NCBI GenBank assembly: GCA_973895155.1
Contig: OZ316897.1
Coordinates: 8,184,001-8,248,000 of the forward strand
Length of the DNA: 64,000 nucleotides
Direction of reading: 5' to 3'
DNA from: Marsupella aquatica
Lineage: Eukaryota > Marchantiophyta
Shown: one piece after another, positions 48,215 to 60,001 of the stretch
How positions within the stretch are numbered: position 1 is the first letter of the stretch
How the letters are laid out: every line of letters starts with the position of its first letter
Position numbers and translations under genes: made by a program
The notes under the pieces: generated by a model
Databases searched by the model: none
Told to the model about the DNA's origin: nothing
Seen by the model: the letters and a program-made list of their open reading frames with translations, nothing else

Positions 48215-48590
48215 CTAGGCGCAGATGTATAGGCTCACTTATTTTGGCTTAGTGAGTGTCCTGGGCCAGACGCTTTATGGCATGACATGTATCTCCCTGA
48301 TCTGGTGTAATTATTTTTTGATTTTAAAATAAGAGGGAACCTGGTCTGATTATTGAAAGGCTCGTGTTTGAGCAAATCTGAAATGAGGGCTGGCCTAGTG
48401 GTTTACTAGTGACGCTTATTTCAGTTCGAGAATAGAGATCATGCATTCTGCCAATTATTGAAGATGAAGCCCAGATAGACCCTCTAGGTTTGTCAAAATG
48501 CTCCCATGGATTTTGTGAGTCAGATGAACTGCATTTTATTCACAATGTTGCATAAATATTCCTAATTAGGCCATCGAGACTCTCCCCTTT
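48215..48590 (+). repeat. Dispersed repeat family R3, copy c
   Basis: The longest copy: GGCTCACTTATTTTGGCTTA, GTCCTGGGCCAGACGCTTTA, CTCCCTGATCTGGTGTAATT, AATGAGGGCTGGCCTAGTGG, and downstream CAGATGAACTGCATTTTATTC. The last phrase resembles DNA at about 44731, so the full element may be longer than the shared core. Confidence 0.55.
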
Positions 48591-48599
48591 CTGTCAAGA

Positions 48600-49770
48600 G
48601 TCCACAAGAGCATCATTTTGGCTGATTATTACTGTTAAGCCATTTTGGGTGGATAATTGGCTGGACGTGGGATAGCCAATCACTCTTACTGAGCCTAATC
48701 CAGGGCTCCAGGCACCGTGATTAGAGGTAGTAGTAGCGTGTGAGCAAACACAATTTGTTTTTTTCTCAAAACACCATAGTTTCTTCAAGTAGGAGGAAAA
48801 AACTCTATATACACACCACTTTGCTAACAAACTCCTAGCTAGCAAAAACCTGGTTTGAAACACATCAACTTTTGTGTCCTTTTTCAGTGAAACCCAATTT
48901 TGGGACTTCTCCCAAATTACACTGAGTTGTTATTTTCTCATCCTTTATTGGGTCAAGTAATGTGTTTTTTTGCACTCATAGTGGTGTCGGTGCATCATAG
49001 GAAAAAGGCGCTTGTTATAGTTTGCCTCTTACACAATCTGCCTCTCATGATCCGTTTTTCAAGCCACCCTCAGTTCATTTTGTGTGGATACAATTGAATG
49101 CTCCAAATCATTTACAACCTGCAGCATTTTGTTTCTTTTCTTACTCCCCCTCCGACCCACTTTTTCTTTTTCCTATCTCTTCTCTTTTATCTGATTGGTT
49201 TGAAAAGGGTGATTGGAATGAGGGTTTTGGGAAATCCATTTTTTTCCAAAATTGTAGAGTGTGTAGTGAGATGATAAACCTATGGCTGAAAAATTCTTTT
49301 GATGTCCCTTTCTCTGGAATCTCAGAAACCTTGCAGTGGTAGGTTACTGGACTTTTTGGGCAGGTCGCCAGCGTACTGTTTAAAAATGACTCATCCAGGG
49401 TGTAATGGTCTATTTGAGCTGTTTTTCAAACATTATGGTTTATGGGGGCTTGGTTTCCTTAATTTCCCTGTTCCTTCATTCTGGACTCTCATAACCTTTT
49501 CGTCGGTAGGCTACTGGACTTTTTGGGCAGTCTCCTCTGTTGAGATAGTAGGTTCTGTTGGTTTGCCCTTTAGGCTGCCACTTATTCTTGGGGTTCCAGG
49601 CTCTGTAGGATTCCATCTTTTTTTAGGGAATGGTGCCCTATGTTGGTCCCTGACTTTAGGGCTTCTGGCCTGGCCTGGCAGTTCAGGTTCAGCGGTTCTG
49701 AGAAGACCCTTCATTCATTCTCACTTTCTTGATTTGGGACTTGGTGCCAGGTTTTTTTCCTTTCCATTTT
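48600..49770. other. Gene-free stretch with an internal duplication
   Basis: GGTAGGnTACTGGACTTTTTG at about 49340 and 49506 marks a duplicated block (offset about 166 bp). A 171-codon plus frame (49299-49814) spans it, but its Leu/Phe/Gly-rich translation has no recognised domain, so I do not call a gene. Confidence 0.35.
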
Positions 49771-50015
49771 GCCCAGGTGTAAAGGAGAAGGTGCTAAGAA
49801 CATTCATTATGTAATTTTATGTACATTAATGTTTGACCATTAGATCACCCCAGATTACAGTATAACCGTCAGATTCTGGCTAGTGGGGTGGTGGCTAGGG
49901 AGAAACTGGCTGATGGCAGACCAAAAAAGGAAGCATATTTTAGTCAAAATTGGTGGAGACTTTTCCAATGAGGTGGAATTTAGCTAGTTTTCTCCACTCA
50001 AAAAAGGCTGCTCGG
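49770..50015 (+). repeat. Dispersed repeat family R2, copy c
   Basis: AAGGAGAAGGTGCTAAGAAC, CCATTAGATCACCCCAGATT, ACCGTCAGATTCTGGCTAGT, GGTGGTGGCTAGGGAGAAAC, GAGGTGGAATTTAGCTAG and AAAAAAGGCTGC follow the family order. Confidence 0.6.
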
Positions 50016-50499
50016 TGCATTGTTATAGAAAGGATTTTCGTGTCCCTTCCTGTCCTGTGAAAAAGGGTGACAACCATAAAATATCCCATCCTTAAAGTAT
50101 GGATGGAATGATATGTCGTTAAAAAGACTGATAAATAAAAAAAAGTGACATGCTACGAATGCTCATGCTTCTTTTTAGGATTGCACTTGTTTTACTTTTT
50201 TCCTTGTTTGGTGTTTATCCTCTTTGGTTCTCTTTCTCTTTCCCTTCATTGTACTTTATTTTTTCCTGTTTTATAAAATTTGGTGGAAGTTTCTGACTTT
50301 TTCTTTCCTTTCATTGTACTTTGCTTTTTACTGATCTAGAAATTTTGATGGAAGTTTCATTTTGGTGTTACTTTTGAGAATTTTTTAAAAATAATTCTGT
50401 GAAAAGAAACAGTTTCATAAACTCAAGTAAAATTCCTTAAACGTTATCTGTTTCAGTGTGGCTCAAATATTACGTGATACTTTGCATTTGTAAACACAA

Positions 50500-50720
50500 G
50501 CCTCAAAGCCCATTCTTTCAATGTTAATAAAATGATGAGAAAAACCATCATTCAAGTAATCATTTTAACAGATATCATTCTCTCCATATAGATCCTTCTT
50601 TTCATGCACAAAATTTTTGGTGGGGCCCTGGACTCATGGTCTAGAGACTTCACTCTAGAAACCTAGACCCAACTCTAGATTCCCTTTGGGCTTTATAAGT
50701 AAGATGGCCAGTTCTTTGAA
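50500..50720. repeat. Dispersed repeat, partner of 43800-44120
   Basis: AATGTTAATAAAATGATGAG, CATCATTCAAGTAATCATTT and the palindromic GGTCTAGAGACTTCACTC/CCTAGACC block near 50639-50669 parallel the copy at 43.8-44.1 kb. Confidence 0.5.
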
Positions 50721-50729
50721 CAAAAAAAC

Positions 50730-52370
50730 AAGCATAACTCATTGGTGGTTACCAAGGATTACAAACACTCAGATTACTCTAGTACTACTAATTGGTTACA
50801 AGTCCTGTCCATTGGATTGGGTACATCACATGTAACCAAGTCCGCCCCTGGCATTTGGAGGAAAGAGGGTTGCAGAGGGAAACCACAGGGCCAAGAAATT
50901 GGCACCATCACTCATAATGGCTTTACAAGAAGATTGGGCACTTGTTTTTTTTCACTAAAGATCTGGAGGGGCAGTTCAGACTCTGGACCAAAGATCTTTT
51001 GAAAAAACCTTCAATAATTGCAAATTCCTTGAATGAAGGGGACAACGTTCCAGGTGGATACCATACCTGAATCAGCCGCTGAGTTCTTGCAAAGCCAACT
51101 GTAGCCATCTCTAACCATTATATGGTCCAAGATTAATCTTAGAGAGAATAAAAAGATAACTATGCTTTCTACATTGTGTAAAGCCACCCTCAGGCATGGA
51201 GGACCGTCTTTTAGCATTATGAGAATTCATGAGCATGGGGCAGCAAAGATTTGAGGCACCTCTTGAAACCTGTTTGCACCCAATGAATGGCCTTGACAAA
51301 TTGAAATTATAAGGAGCCCCCATCCTGGTATGGAGATAAAAGATTATTGAAAATCAGCACAAAGATCTTATGGCCTGGAAGTGTGTTCACCTCAAAATCA
51401 GAAATTGATTACTCTTCCTAATTGTTATTGTTTAATTGTTACATCAGATATTACGCTAAGGCTAGAGTATGTCAGGTTTGATAGAGAACCTTGGCTCAAA
51501 TAACTGAACTACGGTCAAGAAGCTTTGGAAGCACACAAGTGTTAACCCAGGGTTACACCGGTCCCTGAAAGTGAGGAAAACTGAGTGCTGTTCTTATCTC
51601 TAGGATGAGGGTTCTTCCATATGAAGAACCCCTTGGGGTAGTGTATTCTCACATGAAGAATTATTTAAGGTGCCTTCTTCTGAAGGTTTTAGAAGGGTCT
51701 TTCCCTCATCCAGTAAGAGAACATTTTCCTCTCTTACCAACTGTGATGCTAAAAGGCTTCCTATTGAGGCAATCCTGGGGCATCCTCTCGATATGCTCAA
51801 GGACCTCTCCCTCGTAAGGTAAGTGAACCTATTCTACTCTTATCAACTTTGATTTTAGCAAACCTTGCTATTGATGGGTTTGCTGTAGTATGGATTGGCT
51901 TCTCAGTTAGGTGTCAAAATGCTACTAGAAAGCCTCTTCCAGAGGACAAAGTCCTCAGCCGAATTTTATGAGGTTGTTCTCAAACTATGTTCTCTAAATG
52001 AAGGCAAGTTGCTCTAATGATATCTGGAAAGTATCAGCAAAGGGTATCATCACTCATATTTGATGACATTCACTTTGCAGTTGTACCATTGCAATACTGC
52101 ATGTATCAATGAAGGCAGGTAGTCAAGGTACAGGCTCGCTAGGTACATAGCAGTTGGAGGACAGCCACGGAATTGAGACAACGATGAACGTGAAATTATA
52201 CACAGCTATAATTGCTCATTCTGGGAACATCCTGGCTTGTTCCTCTGGTCAATAATTCTTAGCTCTAACGAAATCCGCAAGTACTAATCTTCAAGGTCTC
52301 TCTACTCTCAACCGTCCGAAGCAAGGCAAAATTCTTACGTCCTTAACTACAAAGCGATACGTCTAGTAAT
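50730..52370. other. Gene-free stretch 3' of the CCHC gene
   Basis: No coding family is recognised. The right end may hold the 3' UTR of the minus-strand zinc-knuckle gene, but no clear polyadenylation signal was identified. Confidence 0.35.
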
Positions 52371-52371
52371 C

Positions 52372-55300
52372 TTACTGTGGTCTCTGGAATTTGATCACTT
52401 TGGGTTTGTTATGCATTTTGGTGGAGCCTGTGGTGTTGGGAGTACCTTTGGCTAAGTCTCTTCCTACTTTCTTAGTTTTGGGTTTTGGGGTAGTTTTCTT
52501 GGATCCAGTCTCCAGGCCGCTTTCGGGTTCTTCGTCATCACTACCATAACTTAATGCTCCAGCAATGGTTTCACCTGCCTCATCGTCCGACACAAAATCA
52601 TCTCCCAGATCATCACCACTCTGGAAGACAGTGCGCTTTCCACCACCTCCAGGTCCAGATGCCTGCGCTACTGCAGTTGCTGGACAGAACAACCAAAAAA
52701 AGGTCAAGCAACATTCTCACCCAATGATCCAACTAACATATTCTAGTTGCTTCCCAATTCAGATCACATCCCGTGGAATTGAGGTGCTGGAAACAAGACC
52801 TTCGCAGCTATTTCACTCTCTGAGAAGGACACTAGAAGCAAACTATTTGTCTTTCTGTGGAGCTATTTGGAACCCAGATTAACTCATCTCCATCCACTGT
52901 TCACAGAGACTTAGGCAAGAAAGTAAAACCAGAAACTACACTCACAAATTTGAAGCTTAATGCGGCCTCCTGATTTTTTTGTAGGGCAGTCCTTAGCCAG
53001 ATGTGTTACTCCTTGACATAGTTTGCAGCATCCACCCTGCAATTACATGACACCCTTCAATGAGCTATCTGTTTTTTGTTTCGAACAGGAAAGACAAAAT
53101 CCAATGAAGGCCGTGCCTTCCAATTAAGAAGGTAAACTCTTACTGCTATCTATCCCTCGATTTGAGTTTTTGAGTTGAATAGGGCATGATATAGAGTCCG
53201 GGTCACTAAGTCACGAAAGAATATAGGCGTACATATACACCAGGAAACAGGTTAAGCAAACATCCTTGTTGCACTACAATGACAGTCCTGACTACTGCTC
53301 ATGGCATCAACCTTCACAACGGGGAATAGTGGGAAGTGCCCAGGAAAATAGTAAAAGTGAGTGTCTTTACCTTGGGATATATTCCATGTGGGTTGGTTGG
53401 ACAACTTTTACTTAAATGCCCTTTATTCTTGCACACAAAGCATTCTGCGAATCCTGTTCCACCTGAGGAACAATGACGAGTGTCACGGAGGACCGGCAAC
53501 ATTGAGTCAGCGACCCATTCATCCAGAATTTTGAATCCAAGCCCCTAATTCCTAGTTCGATATATTTCTTATTTAATACGTAGTACACATTGAACAGCAT
53601 GTCCAAACACATCTACATCCAGTTGACACATTTTACAAAGAAAGGCTAAGAAATGCATCAAACTCAATCTGGCATTAAACTCTGAGGAGCAGATATTCGT
53701 TTGCTGTTTAAGATTTCAAGAATAATGCCTCTTACCATCCTTGAGTGGTTTTTTGCAATCAGCAAGCCGATGCCCAGTCTCTCCACAGTTGTAACAAAAT
53801 TTGGATTCTTGTGACTCGAAACTTGCTGGGCAATTCTTCAGGGTATGGCCAATCTTCCGGCAGTGCAAACAGATCTGGTCACAACAACAACATGCCATCG
53901 GATAAGTCCTCGTCATAATTTTCAGCTTCCAACAAAACCATACTCTAAACTCCAGCAAACTCACAAGTTACATTTAAAACATAGACGACCGACAAAACCG
54001 ATCCCTTACTAAAGTCAGACCAGAACACAATCAGACATTCGGTCGGGCGAACTTCTACTCAAAACCAGTAATTCCTCCTACAGACTCAAGCAAAGCATTC
54101 CAATGCAGAAAGATGCACTGAAAACTTAATCAAGGACTAACCAAACATATCCACGGTCGACCACACCAATCCCCCAAATCAAGAACGACCACAATATAAC
54201 AAAATCACACATCCGGTGTGATCACCTGAACTACTCTTAACTGAAAACAAACCCGAACCAGATGCAGAGTATTCCAATCAATTTCAACCAAGAAAGGAAG
54301 ACGGAAAATAAGTGGAACAACGTCGACTTTGAAGGAACTTCATTTCATATGGTAGCGTCTCCAGAATGCTACAGTAGACAGGATGGCATATGGGCAATAA
54401 TCGAGCCGGTCCTGTACCATGCAAGTAATCGCGTTCGATTCACACCCTGTATAGAAATTCGCGTGGCTGAAAAATTCGAGCCGTGTGACAGTTGAGGAGT
54501 GTCAGAGAAGGCATAGAGTCCATTTCATAGCTCTAAAGTCTAAAACCTGATGATTGTATTTGTCTTCATAAGAAAATATATCTTGCTTGTTCTCACTTGA
54601 GCGCTGTAAGGGAAAAACGCTAGTAACAGCACGCACTTACTTGTCCCGAGCAGGGAAACAAGCCCAGCGGATCTAGTTTTGTCAGCAATTTTTCCTTCTG
54701 TTAGCTTCGAATTTAGAGGCGTGGGAGCCCCTTCAGCTTCTAATCGGCAGGGAACTGTAATTGCTGGAGAAGCGAGAACATGATCCTTTTAGAGTTGCCC
54801 ATATTCTAGACAACTAAATCCCAAAATTCTGGCCTACAGGAATTTACGACTTAGACGAGAGTTCAGGGTTTAGGGACAAAGGCCCACTCCACCTCGTATA
54901 GATGGGGCACCAACCTCAGCAGGTATGAAAGGTACGAATAAGCGACATAAGACTCGAGCGAACAGGAGGGAAAGAGGGTCCTGACCTTCTTCCTGTCCCT
55001 TGCATCTTTGGTGGGGCACAGCTTTGCAATGTGATCAGTTCCCTTGCAAATAAAGCAACCTTCCCCGGGTCTCATTCCTGGTATCCGCAGCGGATGTTTG
55101 CTTCCCAATTTCTTGCTCCCAGTACCCTCTTCAGCTTTGTTCTGAGTGCCGTTTAGACCAGGAATCTGAGCGGCTTCGCTTTTAGAACTCTTACTCTGGA
55201 AAGGAGATCCGTCTCCCTGTAGAGAATGCATTCAGAGAGTCATATACTCGTGGCCTAGAGTCAGATCTCCAAATTCAGTCTCACCTAAATTCTCTCCAAG

Positions 55301-55757
55301 TGAACAATTCTGAGAGTTTGGAACATCGTTTCGGACAGTTTTCTGTACTGTGAATGTATGCATGCCTTGTGATTAAAAGCTGGGTCACGCCATTTCAACA
55401 GATAACTTTCCGGTAAAATACAGAAATGATAAATTGAATGCCATGTGGCGAAACATCACGACACAGAAAATTGCAATCTTCGCAAACAGAGACTCCAACC
55501 TCCGATTCATCGCCGCCATGCTCCTGGCCAATGGCCGCGTTCGGCGCAGCCGCATGAGTGATCTCATTTCCCTCCGGAGCCTTTCGCTTCTTTCCAGTCA
55601 GCTTATTCTTCTTCTTCTTCTTCCCTGGCTTGGACGAACCATTCTCAGAGGACGCAACAGCTTTCGATTCTGGTGCTGCGTTTTGCGTTGGTTGTGGGTC
55701 GCCTCCCGTCACCACTTTGAAATTTTTGCGAGCGAGCCTCTGCCGTTTGTTGCCCAT
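52372..55757 (-). CDS. CCHC zinc-knuckle protein, ZCCHC9 type (At5g52380-like)
   Basis: Six exons, minus strand: 55757-55500, 55216-54986, 53874-53736, 53462-53371, 53036-52946, 52679-52372; 372 aa. Every junction keeps phase, and each exon except the first and last encodes knuckles: CFICKGTDHIAKLC (exon 2), CLHCRKIGHTLKNC and CYNCGETGHRLADC (exon 3), CFVCKNKGHLSKSC (exon 4), CKLCQGVTHLAKDC (exon 5). All five are intact C-x2-C-x4-H-x4-C. The linkers HPLRIPGMRPGEGCF and NPHGIYPK are the conserved signatures of this family. The N-terminus MGNKRQRLARKNF... is followed by a Lys-rich nuclear localisation stretch, and the tail is acidic and then basic. Known: the family is nuclear or nucleolar and binds nucleic acid; its plant role is unclear. 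The first donor (GAG|GTTGGAG at 55500) is the least certain border. A broken duplicate lies 8.2 kb away. Confidence 0.92.
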
Positions 55758-55976
55758 ATTTACATCCCTTCCACGGAACAATATGGATTCGCGCGATGTT
55801 GCAAAGGGAGATTTCTACTCTTCAGGCCTGATCGAGACCTTCTTAAACCCTGCCTGTGTTTCGTTACCACGTCTTGACGTGTTCCACGATTAGGGCACAA
55901 TTGGCGTCGTTCCCACTCAGGGTTTAAGCCTGCGGTTTCGTGAGTAAGGTAAAAGCCTTCTCATGAGATTTTATAT

Positions 55977-56155
55977 AAAATTATTATTTTGAGGGTCTTG
56001 TGGCGCCCTGAGTTAAATATGGTGTCCTGTGTATTGGAGACCCCAAAATTATTATTTTGAGCGTCTTGTGGCATCCTGATTTAAATATGGTGCCTGTGTA
56101 GTGGAAACCCCCCAAATTATTATTTTCAGGGTCTTGCGGCGCCCTGTGTAGTGGA
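55977..56155. repeat. 68-bp tandem repeat, three copies
   Basis: AAAATTATTATTTTGAG-GTCTTG starts at 55977, 56045 and about 56113 (period 68). Each is followed by TGGCGCCCTG or a variant and by GTGTAnTGGAnACCCC. The third copy is shortened. It lies just upstream of the CCHC gene on the minus strand and may overlap its promoter. Confidence 0.85.
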
Positions 56156-56170
56156 GACGGGCAGGATGAT

Positions 56171-56290
56171 GACTGAGGCAAAGTTCATGTTGATGAAAGT
56201 TCTGACTGCCAACTGTCCAAAGGGTCTGGCGACTGCGGCAAAGTTCATGTTTGTGTATTTCTGATGACCCACTGTCCAAAGGGTCTGGTC
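56171..56290. repeat. 60-bp tandem repeat, two copies
   Basis: GACTGnGGCAAAGTTCATGTT at 56171 and 56231, each followed by TTCTGAnnnCCnACTGTCC and AAAGGGTCTGG. Confidence 0.85.
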
Positions 56291-56344
56291 AAGTTACGAA
56301 TCCATCCTTGTGGTCCATCAAGTTTTGTAAATGCTGGAAAGGCA

Positions 56345-56760
56345 TGGTTAAGTCCTTTCCTGGGGGTAAAGTGTGGGTAACCCATCCCCTAGGGTAAGGG
56401 GATGTAATTTCCAAGGGCAATGAGCCCAAGGGTTAAGCCCATTATTCCAGGTGGGGATGAGTTATTGAGTTCTAGTCCCAAATGAATTTTTGAAACACTA
56501 ACTTGGCTGTTTCTTTCCTTGAACATAAATAGAGATGAGAAGAGAAACAAAATAATCCTTGCGGAAAGAAGGATTCCCCCTTAGTAGTTTCACTCTAGAC
56601 AGTAGGTGTTGTGTTAGATTCATCAGTCAATTTTATATTGCCAAACTGTTGTCTACAGTTGGTTGCCACAGCCTGAATTCTCATTCAAATTTGAGAATCC
56701 CCCGGCCAGGCTGGCACAGGGTTCTGTGGCTCCCGACGTGGCTCAGCGTCGGCTAATGAC
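56345..56760. repeat. Dispersed repeat family R1, copy d
   Basis: GGGTAACCCATCCCCTAGGG, GATGTAATTTCCAAGGG, CCCAAGGGTTAAGCCCATTA, AGGTGGGGATGAGTTATTGA and, further right, CCGGCCAGGCTGGCACAGGG recur in the order seen at 8.4 and 36.3 kb. It is the longest copy in the window. Confidence 0.5.
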
Positions 56761-56859
56761 TCCTAACTTCATAACATCTCAAAGTCTCGCTTGCAAAAGG
56801 AAAAAATTACTCACAGTGGTTTACATATGTCTGAAGTCCAGACTAGACTAGACTGGATA

Positions 56860-57080
56860 GTTCAATCCAGTGTGCTGCATAGTACCTTAGAGCAAAAGGT
56901 TGTCTAGTGGACATGTTTCTGTGTGCTGCATAGTACATTAGAGAAAAAAGGTTGTCTAAGGGACATGTTTGCCGTGTGCAGGATTAATCCATAGCTAGAG
57001 TGCAAAGGTTGTCTAATTGAGGTGCTCGCGGTGTACCCCAGAGTAAAAAGGTTGTCTAACAGACATGTTGTCAAGCACAA
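56860..57080. repeat. Short iterated phrase AAAAGGTTGTCTA
   Basis: CAAAGGTTGTCTA or AAAAGGTTGTCTA with GGACATGTT and GTGCTGCATAGTAC occurs at about 56896, 56948, 57004 and 57046, giving loose units of about 40-55 bp. Confidence 0.6.
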
Positions 57081-57239
57081 GTGTTGTCAGACAAATGTGA
57101 TGTGGCTGTGGAAATATTGTTATGAAAAGTGGATTGCCAAAAGTGCTGTTGTGATGGAACGTGTGTGGCCTCAAAAGGGTTGTCCTTACGGAGAGCCAAA
57201 GCAAGGCTAATCAAAATGTGGTGTCAGGTCAGACAAGGG

Positions 57240-58030
57240 TGCTAAAAACCAATTTCCACTGACTCTTGTTTTCCCTCTGTACTAAAGCTTCCTTTTTCTT
57301 TGCTTTCTTGCCTTTCCCATCGGCCCCCTTCTTCTTTCCCTTCCCTTCCATGTTTCTTGGAAATGCCATTTTACACTAAAGACAAAAATATCCAGGGGCA
57401 CATGCTTGTAAAATTTGCAGATTATAGCACATATTGGACCTCATTTCCACCAATACAGATACAGCCGCAATAAGGGATCCTTCACTGTGAAACACAAGAA
57501 AATTTTGCACAATCATACAAGCTGTCCAAACTTGGAATCTGAAACTTTCCACCCATCATATCAGAGAAGAAATTGCTAGGCGGTTTCAAGTTATGGAGGT
57601 TGTGTATCATGTCTCCTTGTGCTGCAAGGGTGCATTCGAGTCTGAGGCCAGTGCTGAGTACTTTCTAGTAAATGCACATCAAAACGGAGCACCATACATG
57701 TACTGTGTCATATGACGGCAACATGGCATGTGCCCACAGTTTGGAATTTTAATCCATACCATGATAAACTGGATTATTTGGTTATATCACTGAGTGTTGT
57801 TCATTCTACTATGTTGCCGTTGCTTTTTTGTGTAAAACTACTGGGACTAATCATTCTATGTATCTGGCTGTTGCTTTTTATGTGAAATTACCAGGGCTGT
57901 TCAGCTATGTATCTTGGGACTGTTCATTCTAAGTATGTATCTGGCAGGTGCTATTTGATGTGAAATTACTGGACGCACTGAGTCACGAGAGGGGAGAAAG
58001 TCTGGAATATGTAGGTCAGCTAGATCCATC
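57240..58030. other. Gene-free stretch with imperfect repeats
   Basis: GTTGCTTTTTnTGTnAAAnTACTGGG occurs at about 57819 and 57869 and in decayed form at about 57949, each followed by TATGTATCTnGG. No gene is recognised. Confidence 0.4.
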
Positions 58031-58038
58031 TAAAACAA

Positions 58039-58122
58039 AAATACAGCAAGTCATCCCTGTGGTACATCGTCGGTGATGGCAAATACAGCAAGTCCTCCCT
58101 GTGGTACATCGTCGGAGATGGC
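58039..58122 (+). repeat. 42-bp tandem duplication, coding-like
   Basis: AAATACAGCAAGTC starts at 58039 and 58081 (period 42 = 14 codons). Read on the plus strand it gives KYSKSSLWYIVGDG twice, then NNRTTNSKVQF and a stop. The only difference inside the second unit that changes the DNA leaves the peptide almost unaltered. The frame is too short to call a gene. Confidence 0.7.
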
Positions 58123-58129
58123 AACAACA

Positions 58130-59600
58130 GGACTACAAACAGTAAGGTTCAGTTTTGACGCCAATATCAGATCTGCAAAAAATTGTATGTCATTAAGATA
58201 CACAACACACATTTGATAAGGAAACCCTATGAGTCTGTGTGTGTATGGACATTATTTGTAATTTCGAGCAGAGATCAAAAAGTCACGGCCAAGCTTTGAG
58301 AGAGATACAAACTTTGTAGACACCCAGTCAAGGCCGTGTCAACAGACGTCAATTGAGGGGTAGCGCATCAAGATTCACACAAGTAGTGACCACTAAACAC
58401 GATAGGTCAAAGCTGAGATCCCGTAGCATTCATAACTGTAATACATGTCTAGTGTAGTCGATGGACTTTCAAAGGCCAGTAGTCATTGCTGTCAGGAAGC
58501 ATAACGAGCGTCATAGATGTGTCATATCAATAGACCCACATCTAATCCCAAGTTGCTCATTTTGCAGACTAAACAGTAAACAGATAATTCTTTGTGTGCA
58601 GTTCTCATTACTCTAGAGGTACTTTCTATAGCCATTGAGTCGTTGAGAATAGAGTAATGGCAGTAAGTCGATCTATATTACTGTGTGTTTATACTGAGAG
58701 TGCTCTACTTGAAGTCATTATTCGTGTCTAAATGTAATCATCGATCATGCTTGTAGAAGCCACGGAAGGCCCAGCAGTTTGTTTAGAAGACCTGTCCCTG
58801 GCGTTTGATGGATAAATCATGTCTGTACTCGTAGTGTACTTATAAATCATAATCGAGGCCACAACATCATCCAGCCAGGGATTAGTACAGTAAGAGAACA
58901 AAAGATGTTAGTCCATCCATACAACAATGGTAGTGTACCCTGTGATTACTGAATGTAAAGGCTGTTAACGGTGCATTGAGGTTGTTTGTCATGCAACCCG
59001 AAGTAGACCTTCAACAAGAAAGAATTGAATATATCTTGGGATGTGCAAACAGCATCCACGGTAGGCTTAGGCAGAATGCTATTAGTCGTATGGAGAGAAA
59101 TCAAAAAGGATTCCGGTGGCTTTCTAAAGAGTTGTCTTGATCCAAATTGAAATTGTAGCTGAAGTGTGACTCTTGAGGTCGATATAGATAAGACACGCGG
59201 GAAAATTTACAGGGTCTCTCAGATTTTAGACGAGGCTTCTGGGGATTCTGTGCAGTGGTTGCACAAAATCAGATTCGTTTTGTTTCATTGGTTATTCCTG
59301 CACATTCACAACTTTTAATTCTCTTAACTTTGCAGCTTTCCTTTGTGACATGCTGTCCCAATCTCGTAAGTGAATGACGTCTTCTTTGATATGCCTTCCC
59401 TTCCTACAGCCTGTAAGCGTCTGACATCTATCCATAGAAATGCCTGAGATAACAGAATGAAGCAACAAGTGGACGAGCTCATGAAGCACGCTGAGAGTAG
59501 GTCCTCATGAAGCAGTCGGCTGAAATGCTCCCCTGTGCATTTGCTGCTTCTGTAGAGAATCGGAGAATCTCATATCGACTTCAACAGCTGATAACAACAG
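58130..59600. other. Gene-free stretch
   Basis: No coding family is recognised. A 65-codon minus frame (59489-59292) has no identifiable domain. Confidence 0.35.
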
Positions 59601-59620
59601 AGAGAACCACAACAACACAT

Positions 59621-59888
59621 ACGGTCAATGATGCAAAGAGGAAGTCCGAGCGAAAATTGTACACCTGAGGCAAGACATGGAGATTCATGATTGACAACAG
59701 CAAGTGGATGAAGAAACTGAGTAAATAGGAGAAGTATCGGCTAATGGAACAAGGACGGTCAATGATGAAAAGAGGAAGTCCGAGCGAAAATTTTACAGCT
59801 GAGGCAAGACATGGAGGTTCATGATTGACAACAGCAAGTGGATGAAGAAACTGAGTGAATAGGAGAAGTATCGGTTAATGAAACAAGG
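59621..59888. repeat. 134-bp tandem duplication
   Basis: ACGGTCAATGATGnAAAGAG starts at 59621 and 59755. Both copies run through GTCCGAGCGAAAATT, GGCAAGACATGGAG, TTGACAACAGCAAGTGGATG and GAGAAGTATCGG. The two differ at only a few positions, so the duplication is recent compared with the other arrays. It lies just 3' of the SAWADEE gene. Confidence 0.92.
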
Positions 59889-60001
59889 ACTTGCAACTCA
59901 ATTGCGTACTACATCTCTAAGGGCATTATGAGCTATCTAGACAAGTTATCAAAAGATCTTCTACATGATAGTCTTGAAATAAATGTTTGAACCCATGAAA
60001 T

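Noticed and set aside
49299-49814. 171-codon plus-strand frame
   Set aside because: Contains an internal DNA duplication and no recognisable domain; a single open frame in a repeat region.
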